Positions 21,009 to 21,037 of a DNA stretch of 21,037 bases are shown in pieces. The stretch spans positions 1 to 21,037 of the forward strand of contig JAEDDA010000018.1 in assembly GCA_016298185.1 (NCBI GenBank), written 5' to 3'. Within the stretch, counting starts at the first letter, position 1. The number at the start of each line of letters is the position of its first letter. The stretch is from Bacilli bacterium. Its GTDB lineage: Bacteria; Bacillota_I; Bacilli_A; RFN20; CAG-826. Below the pieces are notes generated by a model, which ran no database searches, was not told where the DNA came from, and saw nothing but the letters and a program-made list of their open reading frames with translations. The translations under genes and the position numbers were made by a program.

Positions 21009-21037
21009 ATGTATGAACCAAGAATGGAACTAACCTT
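21009..21037 (+). CDS. 5' end of a gene cut by the window edge
   Basis: An ATG at 21009 follows a strong AAAAGGAG site (20991-20998) at ten bases and an extended -10 promoter. Nine codons are visible (MYEPRMELT). Too short to identify. Confidence 0.7.

Noticed and set aside
1..21037. Use of TGA as tryptophan (Mycoplasma-type code)
   Set aside because: TGA ends the esterase gene, nrdD and the phosphoesterase gene exactly where the next coupled start lies, and Trp residues in conserved motifs are encoded by TGG.

Overview
The window looks like chromosome of an anaerobic, low-GC Gram-positive bacterium of the Bacillota (Bacilli/Erysipelotrichia/RF39-like lineage, probably gut-associated). The reasons are AT-rich DNA, strong AGGAGG ribosome binding sites, lipoprotein signal peptides, InlB/BspA-type surface repeats and an oxygen-sensitive class III ribonucleotide reductase. 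TGA is a normal stop codon here: it ends three genes (1517-2755, 16022-16588 and nrdD), so this is not a Mycoplasma-type code. Assignment below class level is inference.

Region 1 (1-9210) looks like ordinary chromosome. A small membrane protein and a LysR-type regulator lie on the minus strand. Divergent from the regulator is a five-gene unit: an SGNH-esterase-like lipoprotein with BspA-type repeats, two paralogous lipoproteins that combine InlB-like beta repeats with substrate-binding-protein-like modules, an 812-residue polytopic membrane protein carrying an extracellular alpha/beta hydrolase, and a short malic enzyme. A 26-bp dyad between the divergent starts is a candidate LysR operator. 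The likely theme is capture and hydrolysis of an exported substrate feeding malate/pyruvate metabolism, but the substrate cannot be read from the sequence.

Region 2 (9211-13073) starts with 465 bp of mostly non-coding DNA holding interlocking inverted repeats that could form an RNA pseudoknot plus a long hairpin. It is followed by three genes that may work together: a DUF4238-type protein, a coiled-coil protein, and a protein with a helical N-terminus and four C-terminal membrane helices. The arrangement resembles an uncharacterised defence or stress cassette (inference).

Region 3 (13074-19630) starts with an autoregulated-looking XRE repressor. Next comes a tightly coupled operon: a conserved hypothetical protein, nrdG, a short nrdD without ATP cone, a calcineurin-like phosphoesterase, a thymidylate-kinase-like enzyme, and an 817-residue fusion of BspA-type leucine-rich repeats to a beta-class DNA methyltransferase. 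The content (dNTP supply plus DNA modification) is typical of phage- or plasmid-derived islands.

Region 4 (19631-20912) has a small two-helix membrane protein, an ADP-ribosylglycohydrolase and a 40-residue ORF. Its leader is a diverged copy of the leader of the region 3 operon. The octamer TAGTGCAT recurs in the intergenic regions at 9543, 13085, 13384 and 19606 (last base included), which suggests that regions 2-4 share a regulator, probably the XRE protein. The window ends with the start of another gene at 21009.

Three genes (the LysR gene, the SGNH lipoprotein gene and the DUF4238 gene) have an extended -10 box exactly six bases before the ATG, which predicts leaderless mRNAs.
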